Assembly: GCA_944386715.1 (NCBI GenBank)
Contig: CALXCD010000016.1
Span: forward strand, 1 to 36,829
DNA from: an uncultured Clostridia bacterium
GTDB taxonomy: Bacteria; Bacillota; Clostridia; TANB77; CAG-508
DNA: 36,829 nt
Direction of reading: 5' to 3'
This document shows positions 1 through 9,366 of the stretch, piece by piece (within the stretch, counting starts at the first letter, position 1; each line of letters starts with the position of its first letter). The notes beneath the pieces are model-generated. The model searched no databases and had not been told where the DNA came from. It was given only the letters and a program-made list of their open reading frames with translations. The translations under genes were made by a program, and so were the position numbers.

Positions 1-10
1 AATCTATTAG

Positions 11-50
11 CTCTCAAACCTATTGCTATTCAACAGGTTTGAGAGTTTTT
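11..50 (+). terminator. Rho-independent terminator of an upstream plus-strand gene
   Basis: A perfect 10-bp inverted repeat (CTCTCAAACC at 11-20, GGTTTGAGAG at 36-45) with a 15-nt loop is followed by TTTTT at 46-50. The T-run lies on the plus-strand side only, so it fits termination of a rightward gene lying before the window. On the minus strand the hairpin would sit in the leader of any leftward transcript starting near position 70. Confidence 0.6.
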
Positions 51-75
51 CTCTTTCAAAAGTGTTTAAGTTGAG

Positions 76-105
76 ATATTAGCATATTTTCCTGTCATCT
101 GTCAA
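76..105 (-). promoter_or_regulatory. Leftward sigma-A type promoter
   Basis: Read on the minus strand there is TTGACA (105-100), an 18-nt spacer and TAATAT (81-76) preceded by an extended TGC. It would drive a gene left of the window. Its -35 and the following bases (TTGACAGATGA) are identical to those of the promoter at 17205, and the shared similarity continues into a GGAAAATA stretch. Confidence 0.5.
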
Positions 106-130
106 TACATTTTAACCAATTTTCGAAGTT

Positions 131-646
131 TTATTCCAATTTTATAATTTTACTAGAATTAACTGCTTTTTCAATAGCCTGTTTTTCTTCTTCTGAAACG
201 GTATAAGAAGAAACACCATTTTGTACTGGTTTTGCATAAATATTAGACATTTCTCTAGAATAAATACCATTCAAAACTACTCCATTATTTTTATCGTCTA
301 ATAATGCTAAAGCAAAACTTAAATCACTACCTGTATCTTTAAATGCATTATATCTAACCATACCTACCTTTTGAATGCATTTTGTCAAATCTTCTTCTAA
401 TGTCTTCATTCCTGTCAATATTTCTGCATTTTGTTTTTCTACTCTTTCAACACGATACATATAATTTTCCAAATCTTCGTAGATATCTTTTCCATTTCCA
501 AGCTTTTTCAAAAAAGTTTTATATTTTTTTTGAATATTAGATAACTTAATAATTAACACAAAAAAGCCAATTATTAATATCACCCCAACAACTGCTAATA
601 TCATAAGAAAAGTATCTGTTCTTAAAAATTCTATTATTTCTTGCAT
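131..646 (-). CDS. DUF4446 family membrane-anchored protein
   Basis: 171 aa. A single hydrophobic segment (about residues 14-34) is followed by a charged, probably coiled-coil stretch (35-95) and a conserved C-terminal block with VRYNAFKDTGSDLSFALALL and GVVLNGIYSRE, the signature of DUF4446. Members commonly sit directly downstream of parB in clostridia, as here: parB ends only 17 nt before this start, so they are probably co-transcribed. The function of the family is unknown. The position suggests a link with chromosome segregation, but that is inference. The ATG at 646 follows an AGAGATGA-like ribosome site. Length is usual for the family. Confidence 0.85.
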   Translation of the reverse strand: MQEIIEFLRTDTFLMILAVVGVILIIGFFVLIIKLSNIQKKYKTFLKKLGNGKDIYEDLENYMYRVERVEKQNAEILTGMKTLEEDLTKCIQKVGMVRYNAFKDTGSDLSFALALLDDKNNGVVLNGIYSREMSNIYAKPVQNGVSSYTVSEEEKQAIEKAVNSSKIIKLE

Positions 647-663
647 ATCATCATCTCTTTCTT

Positions 664-1503
664 TTATTTAATCAAATCTAAAATTCTAGCTAAATCGTCA
701 TTAGAAGTATATTCAATTACAATTTTTCCTCTTCTTTTTCCTGGGTCTATTCTTACTTTTGAACCAAAAAAGCCTTGAAATGTTTCTTCTATATTTTTAT
801 ATAAAATATGATTTCTTTGTTGTTGCTCTTTCGTCTCTTTTACTTGTGCCTTTTTTTCTAATTGCCTTACTGTTTGTCCCCTTTCTTGTAATTGCATTGC
901 AGTCATATACTGCTTTTCTGGGTCAGTTATAGCAAGTAAAGCCTTACATTGACCTTCTGACAAAGTTCCGTTTTTTGCCATTTCTAAAACCCTTGGCTCC
1001 AAATTTAAAACTCTAATCCAGTTAGCAATAGTACTTCTACCTTTCCCTAATTTTTTTGCAACTTCTTCTTGAGATAACCCATAATTATCAATTAAAGTTT
1101 TGATTCCTAATGCTTTTTCATAAGGATTTAAGTCTTCTCTTTGCATGTTTTCTATTAAAGAAATTTCTGAGTTTATTCTTTCATCATCTTCTCGAATAAT
1201 AACAGGAATTTCTGTTAAACCTGCAATCTTAGAAGCTCTCCATCTTCTTTCTCCTGCAATAATACTATAATAACCTTCTTTTTTCGTTACTACAATTGGT
1301 TGAATTAGCCCATATTCTTTAATAGATTGTGCCAATTCTTCTAATGCTTCTTGATCAAAATTCTTTCTTGGTTGATCTCTATTAGGTTCGATATCTACTA
1401 CTTTTAAATTTTTTAAAACATCATTCTCCTGTATTTGTTCTTCTTCTGGTGCAGGTCCAAATAAAGCATCTAATCCTTTTCCTAATCCTGTCATTTTTGC
1501 CAT
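664..1503 (-). CDS. parB: Chromosome partitioning protein ParB (Spo0J)
   Basis: 279 aa, full length. The N-terminal CTP-binding ParB/Srx domain carries GERRWR at residues 84-89 and ENMQREDLNP at 118-127. A helix-turn-helix for parS recognition follows at about 143-167 (LSQEEVAKKLGKGRSTIANW), then a C-terminal dimerisation region. ParB clamps load at parS sites near the origin and, with ParA and SMC, organise and separate newly copied origins. The ATG at 1503 has an AAGGAGG site. It lies 31 nt after parA, as the second gene of a parA-parB-DUF4446 unit. The nearest candidate binding sites seen are the TGTTCCAC repeats upstream of mnmG. Confidence 0.95.
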   Translation of the reverse strand: MAKMTGLGKGLDALFGPAPEEEQIQENDVLKNLKVVDIEPNRDQPRKNFDQEALEELAQSIKEYGLIQPIVVTKKEGYYSIIAGERRWRASKIAGLTEIPVIIREDDERINSEISLIENMQREDLNPYEKALGIKTLIDNYGLSQEEVAKKLGKGRSTIANWIRVLNLEPRVLEMAKNGTLSEGQCKALLAITDPEKQYMTAMQLQERGQTVRQLEKKAQVKETKEQQQRNHILYKNIEETFQGFFGSKVRIDPGKRRGKIVIEYTSNDDLARILDLIK

Positions 1504-1534
1504 AGTATCTCCTCCTTTTTCATTAATTCTTTCA

Positions 1535-2326
1535 TTAATCTAACATATGTTTTGCTTTCTTTTCTTCTTCATTTATTTTTAAAAATTCTTTTGCAAATTT
1601 CAAATAACTTTTTGCACCTTTAGAACGGGGATCATATTCTGTAATTGGCATACCATAACTTGGTGCTTCACTTAATCTTACATTTCTTGGAATAACCGTT
1701 TTATAAACTTTGTTATCAAAATATTTTTTTACTTCTTTCACTACTTGATTAGATAAATTTGTTCTCATATCATACATCGTAAGAAGTGCACCTTCTATTT
1801 GAATATTTTTATTTAAATGCTTTTTAACCAAATTAATCGTATTTAATAATTGTCCTAATCCTTCTAAGGCATAATATTCGCATTGTACTGGTATCAATAC
1901 ACTGTCTGATGCGGTAAACGCATTTAAAGTAATCAATCCTAAAGAAGGAGGACAATCGATCAAAATATAATCAAATCTGTCTTTTATTTCTTCTAATTTT
2001 TCTTTTAACCTTTGTTCTCTTGACATCATAGAAACTAACTCTACCTCTGCTCCAGCCAAATTAATATTAGAAGGACATACTTTTAAATTTTTAATAGCTG
2101 TGTCTTGCAAGGATTGTTCTATGGTTGCATCATTTGCTAAAATATCATAAGTTGAAACTTCAATTTCTTTGTCAACTCCTAATCCACTCGTCGCATTTCC
2201 CTGAGGGTCTGCATCTATCAAAAGAACTTTCTTTCCTTTTTTGGCTAAAATAGTACATAAATTAATTGTTGTAGTTGTTTTTCCTACGCCACCTTTTTGA
2301 TTTGCAACTGATATTACTTTTCCCAA
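1535..2326 (-). CDS. parA: Chromosome partitioning ATPase ParA (Soj)
   Basis: 263 aa when started at the TTG at 2326. The open frame runs up to 2437, but the added 37 residues are encoded by the rsmG terminator and the promoter. AGGAGG at 2339-2334 lies 7 nt before TTG, and family homology begins with GKVISVANQKGG. Deviant Walker A KGGVGKTT is at residues 11-18; the FDYILIDCPPSLG block is the Walker B region. ParA forms ATP-dependent dimers on the nucleoid, interacts with ParB and, in Bacillus-type systems, regulates DnaA. Its own promoter lies at 2387-2415, so it can be transcribed apart from mnmG-rsmG. Confidence 0.95.
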   Translation of the reverse strand: MGKVISVANQKGGVGKTTTTINLCTILAKKGKKVLLIDADPQGNATSGLGVDKEIEVSTYDILANDATIEQSLQDTAIKNLKVCPSNINLAGAEVELVSMMSREQRLKEKLEEIKDRFDYILIDCPPSLGLITLNAFTASDSVLIPVQCEYYALEGLGQLLNTINLVKKHLNKNIQIEGALLTMYDMRTNLSNQVVKEVKKYFDNKVYKTVIPRNVRLSEAPSYGMPITEYDPRSKGAKSYLKFAKEFLKINEEEKKAKHMLD

Positions 2327-2386
2327 TTTTTTGCCTCCTATCTTTGGTTTATATTTACCGATAAGTTTCTTTTTGTTTCTATATTT

Positions 2387-2415
2387 ATCATATATAAAGA
2401 TGAACAAAAAGTCAA
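2387..2415 (-). promoter_or_regulatory. parA promoter
   Basis: On the minus strand TTGACT (2415-2410), a 17-nt spacer and TATGAT (2392-2387) lie just downstream of the rsmG terminator and about 60 nt before the TTG start of parA. Confidence 0.65.
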
Positions 2416-2450
2416 TAAAAAAGAAGAAAAAAATCAAACTTTTTTTCTTC
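2415..2450 (-). terminator. Terminator after rsmG
   Basis: An 11-bp stem (2450-2440 with 2433-2423) and a 6-nt loop are followed on the minus strand by TTTTTTATT (2422-2414). It closes the mnmG-rsmG transcript. The T-tail overlaps the -35 of the parA promoter. Confidence 0.75.
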
Positions 2451-2484
2451 TTTTTCCTCTCTTTTTCTATCTTTTATAAAAGCT

Positions 2485-3207
2485 TTATTGAATAGGGTCT
2501 TTTGCAGGCATTCCTGGCTTTCTTGGATATTTTGATGGTGTATTTTTTTCTTTTAAAAGATACACTATCGTCCTTTTTATATCTGTCAATGGAAGCTCAA
2601 AATAATCCAATTTTTCCACTTTTCCTCCCAATACTGTTAATGCTTTTTGACTTTGCTCCAACTCCTCTTCTATTTGTGAACCTTTTAATAACATACAATA
2701 TCCTCCTACCTTTACTAAAGGTAACAAATATTCTACTAATACAGACATATTAGCTACAGCTCTTGAAGTAGCAATATCAAAACTCTCTCTTCTTTTCTTA
2801 TCTTTACCAAATTCTTCTGCTCTAGCATGAATTGCTTCTATTTCTTCTAATTGCAATTTTTCTATTACCTCTTCTAAAAAAGAAATTCTCTTATTTAAAG
2901 AATCTACCAATGTTATTTTCAAATCAGGTCTTACGATTTTCAAAGGTATTCCTGGAAAACCAGCCCCTGTTCCCACATCAACAATTTTGCTATTTTCCTT
3001 TATTTTTTTAATGGGAATAATAGAATCGATAAAATGTTTTAAAATAATTTCTTCTGGTTTTGTAATAGCTGTCAAATTTATCTTTTCATTCCATTCCAAT
3101 AACAAATTCATATAATCATAAAATTGGTTTATTTGTTTTTGTGTTAATGTGATAGAAATTATTTTCATATATTTTTCCATTTCTTTTTGAAATTTTTCTT
3201 TTTCCAT
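2485..3207 (-). CDS. rsmG: 16S rRNA (guanine527-N7)-methyltransferase RsmG
   Basis: 240 aa, normal length. The Rossmann SAM-binding motif VDVGTGAGFPGIPLK is at residues 77-90, with the conserved SRAVA block in the middle and the usual basic C-terminus (KYPRKPGMPAKDP). It methylates N7 of G527 in the 530 loop of 16S rRNA using SAM. The start codon overlaps the mnmG stop by one base (TAATG), so the two are translationally coupled. Confidence 0.95.
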   Translation of the reverse strand: MEKEKFQKEMEKYMKIISITLTQKQINQFYDYMNLLLEWNEKINLTAITKPEEIILKHFIDSIIPIKKIKENSKIVDVGTGAGFPGIPLKIVRPDLKITLVDSLNKRISFLEEVIEKLQLEEIEAIHARAEEFGKDKKRRESFDIATSRAVANMSVLVEYLLPLVKVGGYCMLLKGSQIEEELEQSQKALTVLGGKVEKLDYFELPLTDIKRTIVYLLKEKNTPSKYPRKPGMPAKDPIQ

Positions 3208-5099
3208 TAATCCAAACTCTCCTTTGCTTGTTTATTTATCGTTTGCAAATAAATAAGAAGTACAGAAACATCTGCTGGAGAAATTCCTGATATTCTAGAA
3301 GCCTGACCAATTGAACGTGGTTTGAATTTATTCAATTTTTGCCTTGCTTCTAAACTAATTCCTTGCACAGTTTCGTAATCTATGTCTTCTGGTAATAATT
3401 TCGTCTCTAATTTTTTAAATTTTTCTACTTGTGCTTCTTGCATTTTAATATATCCTTCATATTTTAATTGAATTTCTACTTCTTCTGCCTCTTGCTTTGT
3501 TAAAAAAGGCATCTCTTCATCTATTTCTCTTAAAGCTTTATAGGTAACTTCTGGTCTTTTTAATAATTCTGCCATCTTCGTTCCTGTTGTAAGTGCTGAG
3601 GTTCCACATTTTTCTAAAAAAGAATTTACTTTATCTGTTGGTTTTACGACTAGATTTTTTAATCTTTTTATTTCTTTTTGAATATTTTTTTCTTTTTCTT
3701 GAAATTTTGCATATCTTTCATCAGAAATAAGACCTATCTCATGACCAATTGGTGTTAATCTTAAATCTGCATTGTCTTGTCTTAGTAATAACCTGTACTC
3801 TGCTCTAGAAGTCATCATTCGATATGGCTCATTTGTTCCTTTGGTAACAATATCATCAATTAAAACACCAATATATCCTTGGCTTCTATCTAAAATAAGA
3901 GGTTCTTTTCCTATTATTTTTCGAGAAGCATTAATTCCTGCAATTAATCCTTGGCAAGCAGCTTCTTCATATCCAGAAGTACCATTAATCTGCCCCGCCA
4001 TAAAAAGCCCATCTATTCCTTTATATTCTAAAGAAAGCTTTAATTCAGAAGGATCAATACAATCATATTCAATCGCATATGCTGGTCTTGTAAATTCGGC
4101 TTTTTCTAAACCTGGAATGGTTCGATAAAGTGCAATTTGTACATCTTCTGGTAAAGAAGAACTCATTCCTTGTATATACATTTCCTCTGTATCTAAACCT
4201 ACTGGTTCTACAAAAGCTTGGTGTCTAGGTTTATCACTAAATCTAACAACTTTATCTTCTATAGAAGGACAATACCTAGGTCCTGTTCCTTCAATTTTTC
4301 CAGCATACAATGGAGAACGATGCAAGTTCTTTCTAATGATATCATGTGTTTCTTGCGTAGTATATGTTAAATAACAATCTACTTGTTCTATCTTTCTAGG
4401 TTCATCTTCAAAAGAAAACATTTCAATTTCTTCGTCCCCTTTTTGTATTTCCATTTTACCAAAATCAATACTTCTTCTATTAATTCTAGCTGGTGTACCT
4501 GTTTTAAAACGAACTAAAGGAATACCTAACCTTTTTAAACATTCTGATAATTCATTTGCTGCAGCAACTCCATCTGGTCCACTTTCTTTACTATATTCCC
4601 CAATAAATATTTTTCCTTTCAAATAAGTTCCTGTTGCTAGAATAACACTTTTTACCTGATAAACTGCTCCTACATCTGTTTTAATTGCCTTTACATGTCC
4701 ATTTTCCACAACGATATCCACAATTTCTCCCTGTTTAACTTCCAAATTCTCTTGCTTTTCTAAAATATGTTTCATTTCCATTTGATATTTTTTTCTGTCA
4801 GCTTGTGCTCTTAAAGAATGTACTGCTGGACCTTTAGAAGTATTTAACATTTTCACTTGGATCATTGTTTTATCTATCACTTTCCCCATTTCACCCCCAA
4901 GTGCATCTATTTCTCTCACTAAATGTCCTTTAGAACTACCTCCTATATGAGGATTGCATGGCATATTAGCAATTGCCTCTAAACTAATAGAAAAAATTAA
5001 TGTTTTCATTCCAAGCCTTGCCGCTGCAAGCGCTGCTTCACATCCAGCATGTCCTGCTCCTACCACTGCTACATCATATTTTCCCGCATCATATTCCAT
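3207..5099 (-). CDS. mnmG: tRNA uridine-5-carboxymethylaminomethyl modification enzyme MnmG
   Basis: 630 aa from the ATG at 5099, which has AAAGGAGG eight bases upstream. The frame is open to 5171, but the extra 24 residues cross the TGTTCCAC repeats and do not look like MnmG. The FAD-binding [11 protein letters not shown] motif is at residues 14-24, [11 protein letters not shown] and the [12 protein letters not shown] block follow, and the C-terminal helical domain binds MnmE. With MnmE it installs cmnm5 on the wobble uridine of several tRNAs using FAD, NADH and methylene-THF. It is the first gene of an operon with rsmG. Confidence 0.95.
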   Translation of the reverse strand: MEYDAGKYDVAVVGAGHAGCEAALAAARLGMKTLIFSISLEAIANMPCNPHIGGSSKGHLVREIDALGGEMGKVIDKTMIQVKMLNTSKGPAVHSLRAQADRKKYQMEMKHILEKQENLEVKQGEIVDIVVENGHVKAIKTDVGAVYQVKSVILATGTYLKGKIFIGEYSKESGPDGVAAANELSECLKRLGIPLVRFKTGTPARINRRSIDFGKMEIQKGDEEIEMFSFEDEPRKIEQVDCYLTYTTQETHDIIRKNLHRSPLYAGKIEGTGPRYCPSIEDKVVRFSDKPRHQAFVEPVGLDTEEMYIQGMSSSLPEDVQIALYRTIPGLEKAEFTRPAYAIEYDCIDPSELKLSLEYKGIDGLFMAGQINGTSGYEEAACQGLIAGINASRKIIGKEPLILDRSQGYIGVLIDDIVTKGTNEPYRMMTSRAEYRLLLRQDNADLRLTPIGHEIGLISDERYAKFQEKEKNIQKEIKRLKNLVVKPTDKVNSFLEKCGTSALTTGTKMAELLKRPEVTYKALREIDEEMPFLTKQEAEEVEIQLKYEGYIKMQEAQVEKFKKLETKLLPEDIDYETVQGISLEARQKLNKFKPRSIGQASRISGISPADVSVLLIYLQTINKQAKESLD

Positions 5100-5121
5100 T
5101 TTATTTCCTCCTTTTATTAAA

Positions 5122-5156
5122 TGTTCCACGCGATGTTCCACATTCCTTGTGAAACA
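5122..5156 (-). promoter_or_regulatory. Cluster of parS-like half-sites upstream of mnmG
   Basis: Two direct copies of TGTTCCAC (5122-5129, 5134-5141) and an inverted GTGAAACA (5149-5156) lie within 35 bp. The known ParB site is the 16-bp palindrome TGTTNCACGTGAAACA, of which these are perfect half-sites, but no intact palindrome was found here. They could bind ParB weakly or be decayed parS. Confidence 0.35.
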
Positions 5157-5586
5157 GGAAAAGCCGTTCACCTCTATGCTTTCATAAAATTTGACATCTC
5201 TGTTCCAGTCAATTTATGTGCACTAAATCAGTTAATAATATTAACCGTAGGTAAATATTCATTTGTTAAAAAATGGTACTCGAATATTATGTACATCTTT
5301 TTTCTCTAATTTATGTAAATCAGAAATAATGTTCTGCACATTTTCTTTGATTTTTCACAGCTTTCCTCTATTGTTTACTTATTAATCAAATAACTTTACT
5401 AAGATATAAAGTTTTTTATTTTTCTTTTATGTTTCTAATTCTATTTCCTTTTAAAATCTAAAATAAAGTCTTTTTATTATTTACTCTACAAATTATACTG
5501 TTTCTGATTTTATTTTGCTTATTTTGGATTCTCGTTTGTTATTTCATATATTGTCCAATGAATTTCAAACCTGTTTTTTTCTCTTT
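5157..5586. other. mnmG-mnmE spacer without a gene
   Basis: About 430 nt, T-rich on the plus strand. It holds the presumed mnmG promoter region and the 3' side of mnmE. Short open frames (5121-5309 and 5558-5764 on the plus strand) have no family similarity and no ribosome site. No clear terminator was seen after mnmE. Confidence 0.5.
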
Positions 5587-6961
5587 CTATTTTCCTAAAC
5601 AAAATCTTGCAAAAATCTCATTAATAATATCTTCTGTCACAACATCACCAGTGATATTTCCTAAATCCTCTAAAATATCTTTGATAAAAATAGCAATCAT
5701 ATCTAATGGAATCTGTTTTTGGATAGCATCTTTTGCTTTTTTTACATCCTCTATTGCTTGGTGAATTAAAGCTTTATGCCTGATATTCGTAATAACAATT
5801 TCATTATCCAAATTAATTTCATTTAATTGAAACATATCTAAAATAGCCTGTTCTAATTTTTCTAACCCTATTTGATTTAATGCTGAAATCTTAATAATAT
5901 AATCTGAAACTTCTTTTAAACTAGATTCGTTTTCATCTATTTTGGTGGTTTGTAAGTCTATTTTATTTAATAAAATAATGGATTTCTTATTTTTTATTAA
6001 TTCTAATATTTCTCTATCCTCTGCTGTTAATTCCTTGCTACTATCAAATATAGCAATAATTAAATCAGCAGAATCTGCAATTTCTTTAGATTTTGCAATT
6101 CCTATTTTCTCCACTTCATCTTTTGCATTACGAATTCCTGCTGTATCAATTAATTTTAAAGGAATCCCTTGTATAGTAACAAATTCTTCAATGGTATCTC
6201 TTGTCGTTCCTTCAAATTCTGTAACAATAGCTCTATCTTCTTTCAATAACGCATTCAAAAGAGAGGATTTTCCCGCATTTGGTTTTCCAATAATCGCTGT
6301 TTTTATTCCCTCTTTTAATAATTTGCCATTATCAAAACTCTTTTCTAGTATTTCTAAATCCTTTTCCACTTTATTTAACATTTCTTGTACTTGCCTATTT
6401 GTTACATCCTCTACATCATATTCTGGATAATCAATCGTAACTTCCAACTGTACCATAACATCCATTATTTGTTGCTTTATCTCTCCTATTTTTTTAGATA
6501 ATTTACCTTCTAATTGCTTCATCCCAGCTTTTGCTTCTCTTTCAGATTTTGCATGAATCACATCAATAACAGATTCTGCTTGTAATAAATCAATTCTTCC
6601 ATTTAAAAATGCTCTTTTGGTAAATTCTCCTGGGTCGGCTAGTTTTGCCCCATTTTTCAAGCATAATTCTAAAATTTTTTTCACTAACACATTTCCCCCA
6701 TGTGAATTTATTTCACACATATTTTCTGTTGTATAACTAAGAGGTTTTTTAAAATAGGAAACCAAAACTTCATCAATGATTTCATTATTTTCTATGATAT
6801 GACCGTATTTTATAGTATAACCCTTTATTTCTTCTATCTTTTGAGGTTTTTTTGCTTGAAATATTTTATCTAATATTTCAAAACAATTTTCACCACTCAT
6901 ACGAATAATTCCTATTCCTCCAATTCCGTGGAGCCGTAGATATAGATGCAATTGTACTCAA
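5587..6961 (-). CDS. mnmE: tRNA modification GTPase MnmE, interrupted by a +1 frameshift at codon 12
   Basis: Read with one base skipped, this is a complete 457-aa MnmE. It starts at TTG 6961 (GGAGG seven nt upstream) with MSTIASISTAP and continues, after skipping C6928, as GIGGIGIIRMSG, which is the conserved N-terminal folate-domain motif. The G domain has GKPNAGKS (about 225-232), DTAG and NKID, and the chain ends in FCLGK with the conserved cysteine. In frame zero the codon at the break is CGG and a TGA follows soon after. The fallback TTG at 6951 gives eight non-homologous residues and lacks a ribosome site. MnmE works with MnmG on wobble uridines. This is programmed recoding, a recent mutation or a sequence error; see findings. 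Confidence 0.85.
6926..6931 (-). other. Frameshift site in mnmE (zero-frame codon CGG)
   Basis: The minus strand reads GCT CCA CGG AAT. Removing the C at 6928 restores CCA GGA ATT GGA and the MnmE family sequence P-G-I-G-G. CGG occurs in frame nowhere else in the window except the matching break in the dnaC-like gene. Confidence 0.7.
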
Positions 6962-7035
6962 ATTTATTCCTCCTTTTTCTCTCTTTTTAACGCTTCTATT
7001 TTAACACATTATGTAACTTTTTAAAATAGTTTTTC

Positions 7036-7092
7036 AAAAAAAAGAGGCAAAGATAGAAAATACATTCCTGTAAAATCTGACCTTTGACCTCT
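7036..7092 (-). terminator. Terminator after jag
   Basis: On the minus strand AGAGGTCAAAG (7092-7082) pairs, with one bulged base, with CTTTGCCTCT (7052-7043) across a 29-nt loop, followed by a run of T (7042-7036). It separates jag from mnmE, which therefore probably has its own promoter. Confidence 0.55.
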
Positions 7093-7108
7093 GATTTTAA
7101 CACATTTT

Positions 7109-7807
7109 TTATTTTTTTAAAGAAACCACTATTCTTCTATTTGGTTCTTCTCCAATACTAACTGTTTCTACTTTATGATTTTGTTGCAAATGACTATGAA
7201 TAATCTTTCTTTCATACGCTTGCATTGGCTCTAATGTAATAGATTTTCTTGTTTTAATTACAGTTCTTGCTACTTTATCAGCTAGCTCTTCTAATGTTCT
7301 TTCTCTTTTTGCTTTATATCCTTCAATATCTAATAAAACCCTTACTTTATTATTAATCCCTTTTCCTGCAATAGCAGATAAAATATTTTGAAATGCATAT
7401 AGAGTTTCTCCTCTATACCCTATCAAATATCCCAAATTTTGATGATGAATATCCACATTTACCCCTGTTTTTGTTTTTTCTATTTCGTATTTGGTATCTT
7501 CTGGTAAAAACTTTATCATCTCACTTAAAAAATGAGATATATTTTCATATGCTTTTTCTTGTTCTTCTTCTGTCAACTCAATTTCTTTTTTAGGTTTTAC
7601 TCCTTTTGTCTCCTTTGCTATTTCTTCTTCTTTTAAAGTTAACTCTACCTTAACAACTCTAGGTGCTAAGATACTAAAAAAGCTTCTTTTATCTTCATTT
7701 TCTAATACTTTTATATGAACTTTATTTTTAGAAACATTTAATTGTTTTAGACCTTTTTCAATCGCTTCATTTGTAGTCCTTCCCTCTGCAATAATTGTTT
7801 TTTCCAT
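7109..7807 (-). CDS. jag: RNA-binding protein Jag (KhpB)
   Basis: 232 aa. It has three domains in order: a Jag_N domain (about 1-50, EKTIIAEGRTTNEAIEKGL), a KH domain with the GxxG-type loop GYRGET (about 130-135) and a C-terminal R3H domain ending in RRIVVSLKK. KhpB pairs with KhpA to bind RNA and influences cell elongation and division in Firmicutes. The acidic linker at about 75-95 is typical. The ATG at 7807 has GGAGG upstream and follows yidC by 22 nt, forming the standard rpmH-rnpA-yidD-yidC-jag operon. Confidence 0.93.
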   Translation of the reverse strand: MEKTIIAEGRTTNEAIEKGLKQLNVSKNKVHIKVLENEDKRSFFSILAPRVVKVELTLKEEEIAKETKGVKPKKEIELTEEEQEKAYENISHFLSEMIKFLPEDTKYEIEKTKTGVNVDIHHQNLGYLIGYRGETLYAFQNILSAIAGKGINNKVRVLLDIEGYKAKRERTLEELADKVARTVIKTRKSITLEPMQAYERKIIHSHLQQNHKVETVSIGEEPNRRIVVSLKK

Positions 7808-7829
7808 GCTATTTTTTCCTCCTAACGAT

Positions 7830-8714
7830 TTACTTTATCACTTTATTTAAAATTAATCTTTCTATTATCATTAAGATATTATTCACTAACCAGTATAAAG
7901 CTAGTCCCAAAGGTGCTACAAAAGCAATAGATATAGACATTATTGGCATCATCCAAGACATCATTTTATTGGTTTGCATTACAGTATCTATCTCATTTTC
8001 ATCCTTTACTGTTAATTCTTTACCTGTTGAACCATCTATCGTAGCGTTTTGCTTAGATTCTTCCTTTTGTTTTTGTTGCATCGCTGTCGTCATTCTGATA
8101 GAAATAAAAGATGATAATATATACAAAATTGGAATAATATATACAGTAAAATCAGTCATATTTTGTTGTGGTACTTTGCTTAAATCCAATCCAAGGAAAT
8201 TCATCTGTAATGCTACTCTATCAATGTTAGGATCCTCTGGATTCTTTTCTTTTAACCATTGTTGTTCTCTAATAATATCTATTTCTGGATAAACATTACT
8301 ATTGATTTTGCCTTCTTCTTGCAATTGTGTAATATATTTATTAATATCTTCTGTTGGTATTTTCTCCATATAAGTTAAAGGTGCTCTTACTAAATAAAAT
8401 ACAGATAATAATAATAATAACTGAACAATAGCTGTTAAACATCCACTAAAAGGACTCATATTTTCTGACTTATATAATTCCATCATCTCTTGATTCATTT
8501 TTTCTGGATTATTTTTATATTTAAATTGAATTACTTTCATTTTTTCTTGTAATTGTGTACTTTTTTTCAATGTTCTTTGTTGTTTAATAGATAATGGTAA
8601 TAAAACAATTTTAATAATAATCGTAAATAAAATAATAGCTAGTCCGTAATTATTAATCAAATCATATAAAAAAGCTAATATATAACCAAACAGACTTGCA
8701 AAAAATTCAAACAT
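7830..8714 (-). CDS. yidC: Membrane protein insertase YidC (Oxa1 family)
   Basis: 294 aa, Gram-positive size. An N-terminal membrane segment with no lipoprotein cysteine is followed by a second segment ending in the conserved PLSIKQQRTLKKSTQLQ region, the cytoplasmic basic hairpin (QFKYKNNPEKMNQEMMELYK), SPFSGCLTAIVQL and two or three C-terminal segments. A hydrophilic insert (about 108-160) faces outward. YidC inserts and folds membrane proteins, alone or with SecYEG. It starts at ATG 8714 with GGGAGG, 16 nt after yidD. Confidence 0.95.
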   Translation of the reverse strand: MFEFFASLFGYILAFLYDLINNYGLAIILFTIIIKIVLLPLSIKQQRTLKKSTQLQEKMKVIQFKYKNNPEKMNQEMMELYKSENMSPFSGCLTAIVQLLLLLSVFYLVRAPLTYMEKIPTEDINKYITQLQEEGKINSNVYPEIDIIREQQWLKEKNPEDPNIDRVALQMNFLGLDLSKVPQQNMTDFTVYIIPILYILSSFISIRMTTAMQQKQKEESKQNATIDGSTGKELTVKDENEIDTVMQTNKMMSWMMPIMSISIAFVAPLGLALYWLVNNILMIIERLILNKVIK

Positions 8715-8730
8715 TTTATTCCTCCCTTTT

Positions 8731-8949
8731 TCATTTTAACGGGTCATATCCACCTTTGGAAAAAGGATTACATCGAAGAATTCTATAAATTCCCAAAAGC
8801 ATTCCCTTCCCTGCTCCATATTTTTCAATCGCTTGTTTTGTATATTCAGAGCAACTTGGATAATATTTACAATGAATATTCTTCGCCTCTAACCAACATG
8901 AAATATGTTTTTGATACCAACGAATCATATTAATCATTATTTTCTTCAT
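8731..8949 (-). CDS. yidD: Membrane protein insertion efficiency factor YidD
   Basis: 72 aa. An amphipathic N-terminus precedes the family signature CKYYPSCSEYTKQAIEKYG and a C-terminal RCNPFSKGGYDPL. YidD assists YidC-dependent insertion at the inner face of the membrane. The start overlaps the rnpA stop by 4 nt (ATGA), a sign of translational coupling. Confidence 0.95.
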   Translation of the reverse strand: MKKIMINMIRWYQKHISCWLEAKNIHCKYYPSCSEYTKQAIEKYGAGKGMLLGIYRILRCNPFSKGGYDPLK

Positions 8950-9296
8950 TTTTTTTCCTCAAAAAGACTTGCCTTATCAAAAATAAAATAAACATCCTTT
9001 TTTATTTTATCAAAAGTTGCATTTTGTATATCTACTTTCTTCTTCCATAAAAATACTATACTATATCCATCTTTAATCTGATTTTCTGTTATTTGATAAC
9101 ATTCTCTTAATAACCTTTTAATGTGATTTCTTCTTACGGCTTTCGCTATTTTCACACCAATAGCTATTCCTAGAAAGTTTTCTTTTTTTGCATTTTTTTT
9201 GATAAAAGCTTCCACATATTTTCCAGAATAATATTTTCCTTTTGATAAAACATTTCTGAATTCATAATTCTTTCTTAACATTTTTGTTTTTTTCAT
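8946..9296 (-). CDS. rnpA: Ribonuclease P protein component
   Basis: 116 aa, basic. The RNR motif region appears as AVRRNHIKRLLRECYQ, and the N-terminus has MLRKNYEFRNVLSKGK. The protein binds RNase P RNA and helps mature tRNA 5' ends. A second start at Met6 (9281) is also possible and closer to some family N-termini. It is preceded by a hairpin at 9367-9398 that may reduce expression relative to rpmH. Confidence 0.93.
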   Translation of the reverse strand: MKKTKMLRKNYEFRNVLSKGKYYSGKYVEAFIKKNAKKENFLGIAIGVKIAKAVRRNHIKRLLRECYQITENQIKDGYSIVFLWKKKVDIQNATFDKIKKDVYFIFDKASLFEEKK

Positions 9297-9366
9297 TTTC
9301 TATCTATTCCCTTTCTAACAGGCAAAAGATAAATGAAAAAGCCAAATCTTTCTAAATAATTATTTT

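Noticed and set aside
2327..2437. Longer ParA with a hydrophobic N-terminal extension.
   Set aside because: The extension is encoded by the rsmG terminator and the parA promoter; a TTG with AGGAGG gives the normal family start.
6926..6931. CGG reassigned to another amino acid as the explanation for mnmE and dnaC.
   Set aside because: Any reading of CGG as one amino acid leaves both genes out of frame; a one-base skip is required.
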